Below, one piece after another: positions 9,113-18,166 of a stretch of DNA of 64,000 bases (position 1 is the first letter of the stretch; each line of letters begins with the position of its first letter). The stretch comes from Microbacterium sp. Root53 (GTDB lineage Bacteria > Actinomycetota > Actinomycetes > Actinomycetales > Microbacteriaceae). The stretch is from NCBI RefSeq assembly GCF_001426925.1, contig NZ_LMFR01000001.1, positions 300,946-364,945 of the forward strand. The letters run 5' to 3'. The notes under the pieces are model-generated. The model was not told where the DNA came from, did not search any database, and worked only from the letters and a program-made list of their open reading frames with translations. Position numbers and translations under genes: made by a program.

Positions 9113-9152
9113 GCGTCCGTCGACCGGGCGGTCGATCCGACGACTGAGCGGA

Positions 9153-10475
9153 TCAGTCCTGCGGGTCGCCGCCGAGCTGTCCGACCGGGGGGATGGGGCC
9201 GCCGTCGTCCGCGCCGGTGCGGCGCGCGCGGGCGATCAGGTTTCCCACGTGGTAGATCACGAGCGCCGCGACCGTGCCGAGCACGATGCCGCCGAGCTCG
9301 AAGCCGTCCCACTGCATGGTGAAGCCCGCGATGCCGATCACGAGCGCCACGGCGGCCGTGTACTGGTTGACCGGACGCGAGAAGTCCACGCGGTTGTCGA
9401 CCCAGATCTTGATGCCGATGATGCCGATGAGGCCGTACAGCGCGGTGGTCACGCCGCCGAGCACGCCGGCCGGGATCGAGTTGAACACGGCGCCGATCTT
9501 GGGCGAGAACGCGAGCAGGATCGCGACCAGGCCGGCGATCCAGTACACCGCGGTCGAGTACACGCGGGTCGCGGCCATGACGCCGATGTTCTCGCCGTAG
9601 GTCGTGGTGCCCGATCCGCCCGCGAGGCCCGCGAGGGTCGTGGCCGCGCCGTCCGCGATCAGCGCGCGGCCCGTGTGCTCGTTCACCGAAGCGTCCGTCA
9701 TCGTGGCGACGCCGCGCACGTGGCCGACGTTCTCGGCCACAAGCACCAGCACCACCGGCAGGAACATCGCAATGGCCGACCACGTGCCGGCCGACGCGAA
9801 GTCGGGGAAGTGGAACTCGGGGGCGCCGAACCACGCCGCGTCGCCCACCGCGCTGAAGTCGAGCTCGCCCGTGATCGCCGCGAACCCGTAGCCGACGATC
9901 ACGCCGAGGAAGATCGAGATGCGGCCGAGGAAGCCGCGGAACAGCACCGCGAACAGGATGACCGCGGCCAGCGTCACGGTCGCCGTGAGCGGGGCGCTCT
10001 GGTAGCTGCCCCACGCGACGGGCGCGAGGTTGAAGCCGATCAGCGCGACGATCGCGCCCGCCACCACGGGCGGCATCAGCTTGTCGACCCAGCCCAGGCC
10101 CGCGAACTGGACCACGAGTCCCACCGCGGCGAGCAGCACGCCGACCGCGACGATGCCCGCGAGCGCGGAGCCCATCCCGGCCGACGCGGTCGCGGCCGTC
10201 ACGGGCGCGATGAACGCGAACGACGAGCCCAGGTAGCTGGGCAGGCGGTTCTTCGTGATCAGGAGGAACAGCAGCGTGCCGAGCCCGCTGAACAGCAGCG
10301 TGGTCGAGACGGGGAAGCCGGTGATGGTCGGGACGAGGAACGTGGCGCCGAACATCGCGACGACGTGCTGGACGCCCATCGCGATCGTGGCGGGCCAGCT
10401 GAGGCGCTCGCCGGGGGCGACGACGCGTCCGGGGGCGACCGTGCGGCCGTCGCCGTGGACAGTCCACAGGGGCAT
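9153..10475 (-). CDS. Uracil-xanthine permease family protein (NCS2)
   Basis: 440-residue nucleobase symporter with about 14 hydrophobic segments. It opens with the family sequence WPATIAMGVQHVVAMFGATFLVP and carries the substrate-site segments LVAENVGHV and SGTTTYGENIGVMAATRVYS typical of UraA/PyrP/RutG. The presence of Glu in both the AEN and YGEN segments fits a uracil rather than purine carrier, but this is inference. ATG at 10475 selected because GAAGGAG precedes it; a longer frame exists upstream. It imports uracil for salvage and ends convergent with cebR. Confidence 0.92.
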   Translation of the reverse strand: MPLWTVHGDGRTVAPGRVVAPGERLSWPATIAMGVQHVVAMFGATFLVPTITGFPVSTTLLFSGLGTLLFLLITKNRLPSYLGSSFAFIAPVTAATASAGMGSALAGIVAVGVLLAAVGLVVQFAGLGWVDKLMPPVVAGAIVALIGFNLAPVAWGSYQSAPLTATVTLAAVILFAVLFRGFLGRISIFLGVIVGYGFAAITGELDFSAVGDAAWFGAPEFHFPDFASAGTWSAIAMFLPVVLVLVAENVGHVRGVATMTDASVNEHTGRALIADGAATTLAGLAGGSGTTTYGENIGVMAATRVYSTAVYWIAGLVAILLAFSPKIGAVFNSIPAGVLGGVTTALYGLIGIIGIKIWVDNRVDFSRPVNQYTAAVALVIGIAGFTMQWDGFELGGIVLGTVAALVIYHVGNLIARARRTGADDGGPIPPVGQLGGDPQD

Positions 10476-10676
10476 GGGGCTCCTTCGGGTGGAGGGGCGG
10501 GAAGGCAATCGATCCACGATACTGCCCGCGGCGTTTCGCGCCCGTGAACGGCGACGACCGGATGTCGCCACGAGAACTTCCGTTCATGCGAATTCCCCGT
10601 CGATCGGCGCCCGCCCCGTGGCTACCATGTGCCGCGTCGGCCGCCTGGCCGGCGCCGCGTCCGGGTGTCGCGGTGA

Positions 10677-11432
10677 TCAGCGCCGGCGGAGGCCGGCGCC
10701 CTCACCGCCGAGTCGTGCGCCGCGCTCGTCGGCTACGAGATCCCCGAGAAGCAGATCGAGCTGCCGACCCGCGGCGCCGTGGTCGAGACCGCGACCTGGT
10801 AGAGCGGGTACTGCGCCGTCACCGGATGGATCCGCGCGGTGACCGCACCGCAGGATATGCAGTTCCGGGTGAACCTGCCGGCCGAATGGAACGGCCGGGC
10901 GCTGCAGTTCGGCGGCGGCGGGTTCGACGGGTCGCTCGTGACGGCCACCGGGAACTACACCGCGCAGCCCGCCGACACCTACACGTTCGATCCGCTGCAG
11001 CACGTCGACCGGATCCAGGAGCTCGGCGAGATCATGGACGTCACCGACGTCGATCTCACCCGGGTCCAGGCGCACGGCGGCAAGGTCATCCTGACGCACG
11101 GCACGATCGACGACTTCATCACGCCGCACAACACCGTGCGGTACTACGAGCGGCAGCAGGAGCGCTTCAAGGACCGCCTGGACGACTTCCTGCGGTTCTA
11201 CATGGTGCCCGGCTGGGGCCACGGCCAGGGGCGCTTCGTCGCGCAGTACGACGGGCTGGGCGCGATCGTCGACTGGGTCGAGAACGGCGTCGCCCCCGAG
11301 GGGCTCGTGGCCCGCGACGGCAACCCCGGCGCCGACCGCACGCGGCCGATGTGCGAGTACCCGGCGTGGCCGCAGCACACCGGCGAGGGGTCGATCGACG
11401 ACGCGGAGTCGTTCGTCTGCGTGACCCGCTGA
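10677..11432 (+). pseudogene. Tannase/feruloyl esterase-family gene, degraded
   Basis: Remains of a secreted tannase-family esterase. The N-terminal part reads LTAESCAALVGYEIP, then hits an in-frame TAG at 10800-10802 (ETATW*SGYCAVTGWIR). The frame resumes through LPAEWNGRALQFGGGGFDG and jumps at about 10962 (TATGN/YTAQPADTY) to the C-terminal part with ILTHGTIDDFITPHNTV and MVPGWGHGQG. Intact members are around 500 residues; the central third with the catalytic GCSxGG serine is missing. The signal-peptide region upstream is out of frame. Three independent lesions make this a clear pseudogene. Confidence 0.85.
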
Positions 11433-11444
11433 CACCGCCCTCAG

Positions 11445-11489
11445 GGCCCCGCGGGGAGGCGTGTCGAACTCCTCCCCGCGGGGCCTTTT
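11445..11489 (+). terminator. Strong intrinsic terminator
   Basis: Fifteen-bp arms (GGCCCCGCGGGGAGG / CCTCCCCGCGGGGCC) with an 11-nt loop, followed by TTTT. It sits just after the tannase pseudogene. Confidence 0.85.
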
Positions 11490-11542
11490 CGTGCCCGGAC
11501 CGGCCCTGATCCGCACGTGTGAATCGCGTGTATGCGCTCGTA

Positions 11543-11574
11543 TCGAATGGCATTCGAACGCAGCCTATGCATAG
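11543..11574. promoter_or_regulatory. Inverted repeats upstream of the BCCT gene
   Basis: TCGAAT-GGC-ATTCGA (11543-11557) and the 10-bp palindrome CTATGCATAG (11565-11574) lie in the AT-richer leader 57-88 nt before the BCCT start. They look like regulator sites; no known operator is recognised. Confidence 0.35.
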
Positions 11575-11630
11575 CCTGGGAGGACGAGTCCGCATACGTA
11601 ACGCACCTTGAGTTCGACGAGAAGAGTGTC

Positions 11631-13598
11631 ATGAGCGATAAGACGACCCCGGCGGAGCCGGGGATCGAACGGAAGAAGCCCGTCACCAAACTGGTGAAGG
11701 AGGTGACCCATCCGGCGCTCATCCCAGGCATCGGAGTCGAGGACACGGGGCGCACCTTCTCCACCAACTGGCTGGTGTTCGGCATCGCGGGAGCACTCGT
11801 GCTCGCCGTCGTGATCTGGGGCTTCGCGGCCCCGCAGAGCATCAGCGAGGCCGGCTCGGCATCGCTGGGCTGGGTCATGGAGAACTTCGGATGGCTGTTC
11901 TCGCTGCTGGCGATCGTCACGATCGCGTTCATGCTCGTGCTGGGCTACGGCCGCACGGGCGGCGTCCGCCTCGGAGCGGATGACGAGGAGCCCGAGTTCT
12001 CGACCGTCTCGTGGATCGCCATGCTGTTCTCGGCGGGCATGGGCATCGGCCTGCTGTTCTGGGGCCCGGCCGAGCCGCTCGGGTACTTCCTCGACGTCCC
12101 CTACGGCTTCGACGCGGAGCCCGGCACGCGCGACGCGATGCACATGGCGCTCGCGCAGTCGATCCTGCACTGGGGTCCGATGGCCTGGGCCTTCTACGCG
12201 CTCGTGGGCGGCGCGATCGCGTACGCCGCGTACCGCCGCGGCCGGCCGCCGCTGATCTCGGCGATCTTCGCCCCGATCTTCAAGGAGCGCACCGAGGGGT
12301 GGGCGGGCGCGATCATCGACGTGTTCGCGATCATCGTGACGCTGTTCGGCACGGCCGTGACGCTCGGCATGGGCGCCCTGCAGATCGCGAGCGGCGTCGA
12401 GCACGTCGCCGGGATCGGGCCCGTCGGCAACGTCGGCCTGATCGCGATCATCACGATCCTCACGGCGGCCTTCGTCGTGTCGGCCGTGTCCGGCATCAAG
12501 CGCGGCATCCGCGCGCTGTCGAACATCAACATGGTGATCGCGCTGGTGATCGGCGTCATCATCTTCGTCGCCGGCCCGACGCTGTTCCTGCTGAACATCA
12601 TCCCGTCGTCGGTGTCGGCCTTCCTCGCGGAGCTGTGGACGATGCTGATGCGCAATCCCGCCCAGGGCGAGGACGCCGCGACCTTCGTGTCGTCGTGGAC
12701 CAACTACTACTGGGCGTGGTGGATCTCGTGGACGCCCTTCGTCGGCATGTTCATCGCGAAGATCTCGCGGGGCCGCACGCTGCGCGAGTTCGTCACGGTC
12801 GTGATCATCGTCCCCGCCGCGGTCTGCATCGTGTGGTTCGGCATCATGGGCGGCACCACGATGCTGTTCGAGGAGGACGGCCGCGGCATCAGCGAGGCGG
12901 GCGGGCCGGAGGCCATCCTGTTCGCGGTGCTCGGCGAGCTGCCCTTCGGCGCCGTCCTGTCGGTGCTCGCGATGATCTCGATCGTGCTGTTCTTCGTGAC
13001 GTCGGCCGACTCGGCCGCGATCGTCATGGGCTCGATGAGCCAGCGCGGCAAGCCCGAGCCCTCGAGCTGGGTCACGATCGCCTGGGGCGTGCTGCTCGGC
13101 GCCGCGGCGCTCGCGCTGCTGCTCGCCGGCGGCGAGACCGCGCTGTCGGGTCTGCAGTCGATCATGGTGGTGACGGCCCTGCCGTTCGCCGTGATCGTGG
13201 TCGGGATCATGGTGGCTTGGGCGCGCGAGCTCGCGACCGACCCGTACATCCTGCGCCGGCGGTTCGCACGCGCCGCGATCGCGCAGGGCGTGCGCCTCGG
13301 CATCGAGGAGCACGGCGACGACTTCGTGTTCGGCGCGACCGAGGTGGCCCCCGATCAGGGGGCGGGCGCCGCGATCGACACGGACGACCCCGCACTGACC
13401 GAGTGGTACGAGACCGCCACCGAGCAGCTGGAGATCGTCTCGGCCGCCGACATCGCCCGCACGCTCGAGCCCGGGCACATCCAGCACAAGGGGCCGGATC
13501 ACCCGGAGCACACCGCCTCGGGCGACGCGTCGCTCGTGGTCGGCGAGGGGCGCCGCGCCGCGCGCGAGGCCGACAAGCCGACGGTGGGCAGCGACTGA
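11631..13598 (+). CDS. BCCT family glycine betaine/choline/carnitine transporter
   Basis: 655-residue secondary transporter with 12 helices. The aromatic family signature WTNYYWAWWISWTPFVGMFIA is present, preceded by SAGMGIGLLFWGPAEPL, whose GMGIG-type segment is glycine-rich as in sodium-coupled betaine carriers (BetP type). An acidic C-terminal tail of about 100 residues is the kind of extension that senses osmotic stress in BetP. ATG at 11631 chosen as the first codon of the usual MSDK..-like hydrophilic N-terminus; an in-frame ATG at 11532 lies inside a region with inverted repeats and no coding bias. Role: import of compatible solutes. Confidence 0.92.
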   Translation: MSDKTTPAEPGIERKKPVTKLVKEVTHPALIPGIGVEDTGRTFSTNWLVFGIAGALVLAVVIWGFAAPQSISEAGSASLGWVMENFGWLFSLLAIVTIAFMLVLGYGRTGGVRLGADDEEPEFSTVSWIAMLFSAGMGIGLLFWGPAEPLGYFLDVPYGFDAEPGTRDAMHMALAQSILHWGPMAWAFYALVGGAIAYAAYRRGRPPLISAIFAPIFKERTEGWAGAIIDVFAIIVTLFGTAVTLGMGALQIASGVEHVAGIGPVGNVGLIAIITILTAAFVVSAVSGIKRGIRALSNINMVIALVIGVIIFVAGPTLFLLNIIPSSVSAFLAELWTMLMRNPAQGEDAATFVSSWTNYYWAWWISWTPFVGMFIAKISRGRTLREFVTVVIIVPAAVCIVWFGIMGGTTMLFEEDGRGISEAGGPEAILFAVLGELPFGAVLSVLAMISIVLFFVTSADSAAIVMGSMSQRGKPEPSSWVTIAWGVLLGAAALALLLAGGETALSGLQSIMVVTALPFAVIVVGIMVAWARELATDPYILRRRFARAAIAQGVRLGIEEHGDDFVFGATEVAPDQGAGAAIDTDDPALTEWYETATEQLEIVSAADIARTLEPGHIQHKGPDHPEHTASGDASLVVGEGRRAAREADKPTVGSD

Positions 13599-13610
13599 CC
13601 CGCGTACGCG

Positions 13611-13647
13611 ACAGGGGCGGGGATCCGGATCGGATCCCCGCCCCTGT
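13611..13647. terminator. Bidirectional terminator between the BCCT gene and purC
   Basis: Seventeen-bp arms (ACAGGGGCGGGGATCCG / CGGATCCCCGCCCCTGT) with a 3-nt loop between two convergent genes. Confidence 0.85.
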
Positions 13648-13667
13648 GGCTTCTGGAGGCCGTGCGG

Positions 13668-14543
13668 TCAGGCCGTGAGCAGGTCGAGCAGCTCGCGGTA
13701 GCGCGCGACCGTGCGCTCGACGATCTCGGCCGGGAGCTCGGGCGGGGTGCCCTGCTTGTCCCAGTTCGCCGCGAGCCAGTCGCGCACGATCTGCTTGTCG
13801 AAGCTCGCCATCCGCTCCTTGGGCGTCGCGCCGTTCTGCCACGCGGCCGCGTCCCAGTAGCGCGAGGAGTCGCTCGTGAGCACCTCGTCGGCGAGGCGGA
13901 GCACGCCGTCCTCATCCGTGCCGAACTCGAACTTGGTGTCGGCCAGGATCAGGCCGCGCGCCTCGGCCGTCGCGGCCGCGCGGCGGTAGATCTCGAGCGA
14001 GCGGTCGCGCAGCTCGGCCGCGCGCTCGGCGCCGACCAGCTCGACCGTCCGCTCGAACGAGATGTTCTCGTCGTGCTCGCCCATCGGCGCCTTCCAGGCG
14101 GGGGTGTAGATCGGCTCGGGCAGGCGGTCGCCGTCCTGCAGGCCGCCCGGCAGGGGGATGCCGCACACCGTGCCGATCTCCTGGTACTCGACCCAGCCCG
14201 AGCCCGTGAGGTAGCCCCGCACGACGCACTCGACGGGCAGCATGTCCAGCGCGCGCACGATCATCGCGCGCCCCGCGACCACATCCGGCACCGGCTCGCC
14301 CGTCAGGTGGTTCGGGATGGCCTCGCCTCCGTCCGCGCCCGACAGCTGGTCGAACCACCACAGGCTGAGGGTCGTGAGCAGCTCGCCCTTGCCCGGGATG
14401 CCGGGGGAGAGCACGTGGTCGAACGCGCTCACGCGGTCGCTCGCGACGACCAGCATCCGCGAGTCGTCGCCGTCGGCGGGCGCATAGAGGTCGCGCACCT
14501 TGCCGGAGTACACGTGCTTCCATCCGGGGATCTCGAGCGTCAT
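13668..14543 (-). CDS. purC: Phosphoribosylaminoimidazole-succinocarboxamide synthase
   Basis: 291-residue SAICAR synthetase joining aspartate to CAIR, a late step of purine synthesis. Visible are VYSGKVRDLY (ATP loop), VVASDRVSAFDHVL, ECVVRGYLTGSGW (substrate-binding Arg/Gly/Ser), ILADTKFEFG and LTSDSSRYW. ATG at 14543 gives MTLEIPGWKHVYSGK, the family's normal N-terminus; a longer open frame upstream is shadow. A GATGAT hexamer ends 6 nt before the ATG, matching the leaderless pattern of neighbouring genes. It is the only gene of its unit. Confidence 0.97.
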   Translation of the reverse strand: MTLEIPGWKHVYSGKVRDLYAPADGDDSRMLVVASDRVSAFDHVLSPGIPGKGELLTTLSLWWFDQLSGADGGEAIPNHLTGEPVPDVVAGRAMIVRALDMLPVECVVRGYLTGSGWVEYQEIGTVCGIPLPGGLQDGDRLPEPIYTPAWKAPMGEHDENISFERTVELVGAERAAELRDRSLEIYRRAAATAEARGLILADTKFEFGTDEDGVLRLADEVLTSDSSRYWDAAAWQNGATPKERMASFDKQIVRDWLAANWDKQGTPPELPAEIVERTVARYRELLDLLTA

Positions 14544-14702
14544 GCGTCCATCATCCCAGTGCCGCCGCCCGGCGCCGTGCGGGCGCTGGCATCTCCTGCT
14601 TGGTGCCGCTGTCGATCGGTCCGTGTCCGACTTCGTGCCGCCATGACGGTGGGATTTCAGCGGGAAGCGTGAGACGTCACGGTCGAGTGGCAGTCCTGAG
14701 GA

Positions 14703-14741
14703 GGCTCTCGTGCCGGAACCTGGCAGATCGACACGAGAGCC
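14703..14741 (-). terminator. Hairpin after the DUF4190-like gene
   Basis: GGCTCTCGTG pairs with CACGAGAGCC around a 19-nt loop, immediately past the stop of the minus-strand gene at 14750. Confidence 0.55.
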
Positions 14742-14749
14742 ATCCAATG

Positions 14750-15823
14750 TCAGAACGTGGCGTACGCCTCGTACTTCGTGCCTTCGGGCAGGGGGTTGAG
14801 GAACGTCACTTCGAACTGGACCTTGCCGCCGCCTGCGGGGAGCCGGTCGACGTACGTCTGCTCTGCGCCGAGCACTGCGCCGTCAGGGTTGCGCGCGATG
14901 ACGACGACAGTGATGAGCTCCTGCTCGGTTTCGAACGTCCCGCTGATCGTGCCACTCACGCTCGTGCTGTAACCGTCGTTGACGGCGCTCAGGGACTCGA
15001 GCGTGAACGCACCGGTTTCGGCTGCGGGCGAGGAGATTGCGGCAGTCGCTCCAGGGCCACGGACCTCCAGGCTGGCGATTTCCGCCTGACCGACGTCGAA
15101 GAATGTCCCCGCGACAGCGATCCGTCCCGCGAGGATCGTCGTGTACGAGGTTGCGGAATCGAGAATGGTCCCGTCCGAGCCGATCGCCTCGATAGTCAGA
15201 GGGGAGCTGGGGAAGACGTGGTCGGCATTCGGGTTCTCCAGGACGGCGACATACCACCAGGAAGTCTGGTCGTAGTCCTGCCGGCCGAACGCCGTCTCGA
15301 CCACCGCCAGCTCCTCGGCGGCTGCTGGCGCGGGGTCCTCCTGCGCTGACGCAGTGCTCGCCGGGTCGGGTTCGTCATTGGCCGCCGCCTCCTGTGTGGG
15401 CGCCGCCACGACGTCGTCGTCGAACGCCTCAGTGAACGCATTTGCGGCGGTCACGAAGAACACGATGACCCCGACGATCGTGCCGACGATGCTGAGGATG
15501 AGCGCGACGATGCCAAGCGTCTTCTTCCTGCCTTTGAGACACAGGGAGACGATCGCGAGCACGAATGCGATCGGAAGCAGGATCCACCCAAGAATGAACG
15601 CCCCGGGAATGACGGCGAAGAGGAACCCGAGCGCCGCGACCGCGAGCGCGACGGTCGCAACTACGTTGCGGCTGGCAACCGTCTCCTGAGCGCCGGCCGG
15701 AGCGTGCGGCGCGTGCTCCGCAGGCGCGGGCGGTTCAGTCGGTGCGTTGAGCGGTGCGGTATATGCCTGGGCCCCGGCAGGCGAGGGCGGCGGCGGGGGC
15801 GTGGGGGAGGAGTTCTCGGACAT
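14750..15823 (-). CDS. Membrane-anchored protein with DUF4190-like helices and an FxLYD-like exported domain
   Basis: 357 residues. A Pro/Ala-rich cytoplasmic tail (residues 1-50) precedes three hydrophobic helices (about 52-125) arranged like DUF4190: VVATVALAVAALGFLF, ILLPIAFVLAIVSL, and IVALILSIVGTIVGVIVFF after GRKKT. An acidic/Ala linker leads to an outside domain from about residue 175 with WWYVAVLENPN and FDVGQAEI, resembling the FxLYD beta-sandwich of cell-surface proteins. Codon use is less G/C-rich than neighbours, hinting at later acquisition. An in-frame ATG at 15865 would add 14 residues. Function unknown. Confidence 0.7.
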   Translation of the reverse strand: MSENSSPTPPPPPSPAGAQAYTAPLNAPTEPPAPAEHAPHAPAGAQETVASRNVVATVALAVAALGFLFAVIPGAFILGWILLPIAFVLAIVSLCLKGRKKTLGIVALILSIVGTIVGVIVFFVTAANAFTEAFDDDVVAAPTQEAAANDEPDPASTASAQEDPAPAAAEELAVVETAFGRQDYDQTSWWYVAVLENPNADHVFPSSPLTIEAIGSDGTILDSATSYTTILAGRIAVAGTFFDVGQAEIASLEVRGPGATAAISSPAAETGAFTLESLSAVNDGYSTSVSGTISGTFETEQELITVVVIARNPDGAVLGAEQTYVDRLPAGGGKVQFEVTFLNPLPEGTKYEAYATF

Positions 15824-16136
15824 CGGGGCCTCTCTGCGCAGGAGCGCGGTGGTGCTCGGGGACATGATGGGGAGTTCTCCCCATCGAGGATGACCATATA
15901 TCGGTTTCTGGACGTTCGGTGAGAGCGGGCCCGGTCGCCGGGCCGCCGGGGCCGCGCTGGCCCGTGGCGACCCCGGCGGGGCTCGCGGTCGCCGACGTGG
16001 CGGCGACAGGGACAGCGTCCGTCGCAGGGGACCTCGCGCACCTCCTCCATCCGGTCGGAGCCGCCCGGCCGATCGGCCGGACATCGTCGGGCGGAGGGAG
16101 GAGGCCCGCGTCCGTGGCCGCCAATACGCTCGGAGC
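15824..16136. other. Intergenic region between divergent genes
   Basis: Contains an inverted repeat ATGGGGAG-TT-CTCCCCAT (15867-15884) in the leader of the minus-strand gene, which could fold next to its upstream alternative ATG, and an AT-rich patch near 15895-15902 (TATATG on the minus strand) that may be its -10 box. The right half is very GC-rich and holds only the TACGCT box of the histidine kinase gene. Confidence 0.4.
16125..16130 (+). promoter_or_regulatory. -10 hexamer TACGCT of a leaderless start
   Basis: Ends 6 nt before the ATG of the histidine kinase gene; no Shine-Dalgarno is needed in this layout. Confidence 0.5.
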
Positions 16137-17384
16137 ATGACCACCGCCGTGCGCCCGCGACCGGGCCGGATCGCGCGGCTGCTCGACGGCGGCTGGTCGA
16201 CCGGGCTGTTCGTGCTCGGCGCGCTGTGGGACATCCTGTGCGTGATGAACGTGCCGGGGGCGGCCGTCTTCCGCGCCGACGCGGAGCGCGTGGCGAGCAT
16301 CACCGACGTGGGGACCCTGCTCGCGCTCGCCGCGCTGCTGGCCTGGACGACGGTGTACGTGCGCGCACGGGCGCCGCAGGTCGTGCTGATCGCGGGCGCG
16401 GTCCTCATGGCGATCGGCGTCTCCTACCTGCTCGCCCTCGTGGGCGTGTTCCACGCGCTGATGCGCTGGCCGAAGCGAACCGGATGGATCGCCGGGGTCA
16501 CCGCCGCAGGCGTCGCGGCGTTCGTTCTGCGCGAGGTCCTCACCGACTGGGGCGCGGCGCTCCCGTGGCTGTTCGGCGCGAGGACCTCGGACCCGGGCGC
16601 GGTGGGCTGGACCGTCGCACCGTGGCTCCTCGCCCTGGTCTCGCTCGCGGCCCTCGCGGGTCTCGTGGCGCTGCAGCGCAGCCGCCGGACGGCCGATGCC
16701 CATCGCGCCCGCGCCGAACGCGAGCACCGACGCGCGGAGACCCTCGACGAGAAGCTGGCGAGGCAGGCCGAGCGCGAGCGGATCGCGCGCGACCTGCACG
16801 ACGGCCTCGGGCACCGGCTCGCGTCCGCCGCGCTCTCGGCGAGCGCCTTCGAGGCGCAGGTCTCCGCGAACCCGACGATCGATCCGTCGCTCGGGGAGTG
16901 GGCCCGCGCCGTGCGCGAGCAGACCCGGGCCGCCCTCGACGACGTGCGCGGTGTCGTGGGCGGTCTCCGCTCCGAGGGCCGGTCTCCGGCGCCCGCGTCG
17001 CTGCGCCTGGTCGGACAGCTGCTGGGCGAGCTGCGCGCGGCCGGGCATCGCATCGACGCCTTTGTGATGGTCGAGGGCTCGGACCGGGTCGGGACGACCC
17101 TGGATGCGGCCGCCTACCGGATCCTCCAGGAGAGCCTCACCAACGCCATCAAGCACGCGCCCGGAGCGCCCGTCTCCGTGACGTTGGATGCGTCGCCCGA
17201 GCGCGGCGTGCGCATCCGGGTCGAGAACCCGCTCACGGTCGGCGGCGCCGGCGTGCCCGGCGGAGGCCACGGGATCATCGGGATCCGCGAGCGCGCGGAG
17301 TCCGAGGGCGGGACCGCGTGGATCGGAGCTCACGAGGGCAGGTTCATCGTCGACGTCGACCTGCCCTGGGTCGACCGCGCCTGA
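16137..17384 (+). CDS. Two-component sensor histidine kinase (NarX/DesK type)
   Basis: 415-residue membrane kinase. Five hydrophobic segments fill residues 15-180, followed by a coiled coil of Arg/Glu-rich helix, then the HisKA_3 dimerisation domain with His221 in RIARDLHDGLGHRL. The ATPase domain has the N-box YRILQESLTNAIKHA and a G-box GGGHGIIGIRER; the D-box is weak, as is common in this family. No extracytoplasmic sensor domain is seen, so the signal may be sensed in or at the membrane. It is followed 31 nt downstream by its response regulator gene. Confidence 0.9.
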   Translation: MTTAVRPRPGRIARLLDGGWSTGLFVLGALWDILCVMNVPGAAVFRADAERVASITDVGTLLALAALLAWTTVYVRARAPQVVLIAGAVLMAIGVSYLLALVGVFHALMRWPKRTGWIAGVTAAGVAAFVLREVLTDWGAALPWLFGARTSDPGAVGWTVAPWLLALVSLAALAGLVALQRSRRTADAHRARAEREHRRAETLDEKLARQAERERIARDLHDGLGHRLASAALSASAFEAQVSANPTIDPSLGEWARAVREQTRAALDDVRGVVGGLRSEGRSPAPASLRLVGQLLGELRAAGHRIDAFVMVEGSDRVGTTLDAAAYRILQESLTNAIKHAPGAPVSVTLDASPERGVRIRVENPLTVGGAGVPGGGHGIIGIRERAESEGGTAWIGAHEGRFIVDVDLPWVDRA

Positions 17385-17403
17385 GGGTGTCCGCGCCCGT
17401 CGG

Positions 17404-17409
17404 TAGGGT
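17404..17409 (+). promoter_or_regulatory. -10 hexamer TAGGGT of a leaderless start
   Basis: Ends 6 nt before the GTG at 17416, so the response regulator may also be transcribed separately from the kinase gene. Confidence 0.55.
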
Positions 17410-17415
17410 GGCGAC

Positions 17416-18114
17416 GTGCCCCTCGCCGACGCCGCGGACCCCGAGCCCCGACCGCCCGTGCGCGTGCTGATCGTCGACGACGAGGCGTTCCCGCGCAACG
17501 CGATCCCGGCGATCCTCGGGCCCTATCCGGAGATCGATGTGATCGGTGCGGTCGACGGCGGTGCCGCCGCGGTCGAGTTCGCGCGTGCGCATCGCCCCGA
17601 CGTCGTGCTGATGGACATCCAGATGCCGGGCATGGACGGGATCGAGGCCACGCGCGCGCTGCTCGCGCAGGTCGACGCCAACGTCGCCGCCATGACGAGC
17701 ATCGCGGACCTCGGGACGGTGAGGCGCATGTTCGAGGCCGGTGCGTACGGCTACATCCTGAAGGACACGGATCCCGGCGACATGGCGCGGGCCGTGCTGA
17801 CGGTCGCCCGCGGCGACGCGTTCCTGGCGCCGCAGCACACGCGCCAGATCGTGGTGCAGCTCGCCGCCGACTCCGGGGCGGAGGCCCGCCGCGAGGCCGC
17901 GGCCCTCTTCTCCGCGCTCACCGAGCGCGAGCGCGAAGCCGCCCGGCTGATCGCGACCGGCGCGAGCGACGACGAGATCGCCCGCGCGATGCACCTGGGC
18001 GTCTCGACCGTGAAGACCCACGTGCAGCAGGCCCGGATCAAGCTCGGCGCCCGGAACCGCACCCAGGTGGCCGTTCTCGTCGAGCGCGCAGGAGAGACGC
18101 CCGCGGGCGTCTGA
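17416..18114 (+). CDS. NarL/FixJ-family response regulator
   Basis: 232-residue partner of the kinase just upstream. The receiver domain has the acidic pair in VDDEAF, the phospho-acceptor Asp67 in VVLMDIQMPGMDG, the conserved Thr position (here the AAMTS segment) and the Lys in YILKDTDPG. The C-terminal LuxR-type DNA-binding domain reads LTEREREAARLIATGASDDE and STVKTHVQ. Target genes are unknown; the DUF998-like gene downstream is a candidate because these systems often control the neighbouring membrane protein, which is inference only. Confidence 0.92.
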   Translation: MPLADAADPEPRPPVRVLIVDDEAFPRNAIPAILGPYPEIDVIGAVDGGAAAVEFARAHRPDVVLMDIQMPGMDGIEATRALLAQVDANVAAMTSIADLGTVRRMFEAGAYGYILKDTDPGDMARAVLTVARGDAFLAPQHTRQIVVQLAADSGAEARREAAALFSALTEREREAARLIATGASDDEIARAMHLGVSTVKTHVQQARIKLGARNRTQVAVLVERAGETPAGV

Positions 18115-18166
18115 CTCGCCCGGCGGCCGCGCCGCCCGGATCGGCCGCCCGTGGTTGCATGGACGC

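Noticed and set aside
11565..11574. CTATGCATAG as an insertion-sequence end or attachment site
   Set aside because: Single short palindrome without partner copy, transposase or integrase nearby.
16226..17470. Arg/Gly-rich frame overlapping the histidine kinase gene on the same strand
   Set aside because: A frame-shifted shadow; the kinase frame holds the His, N and G boxes.
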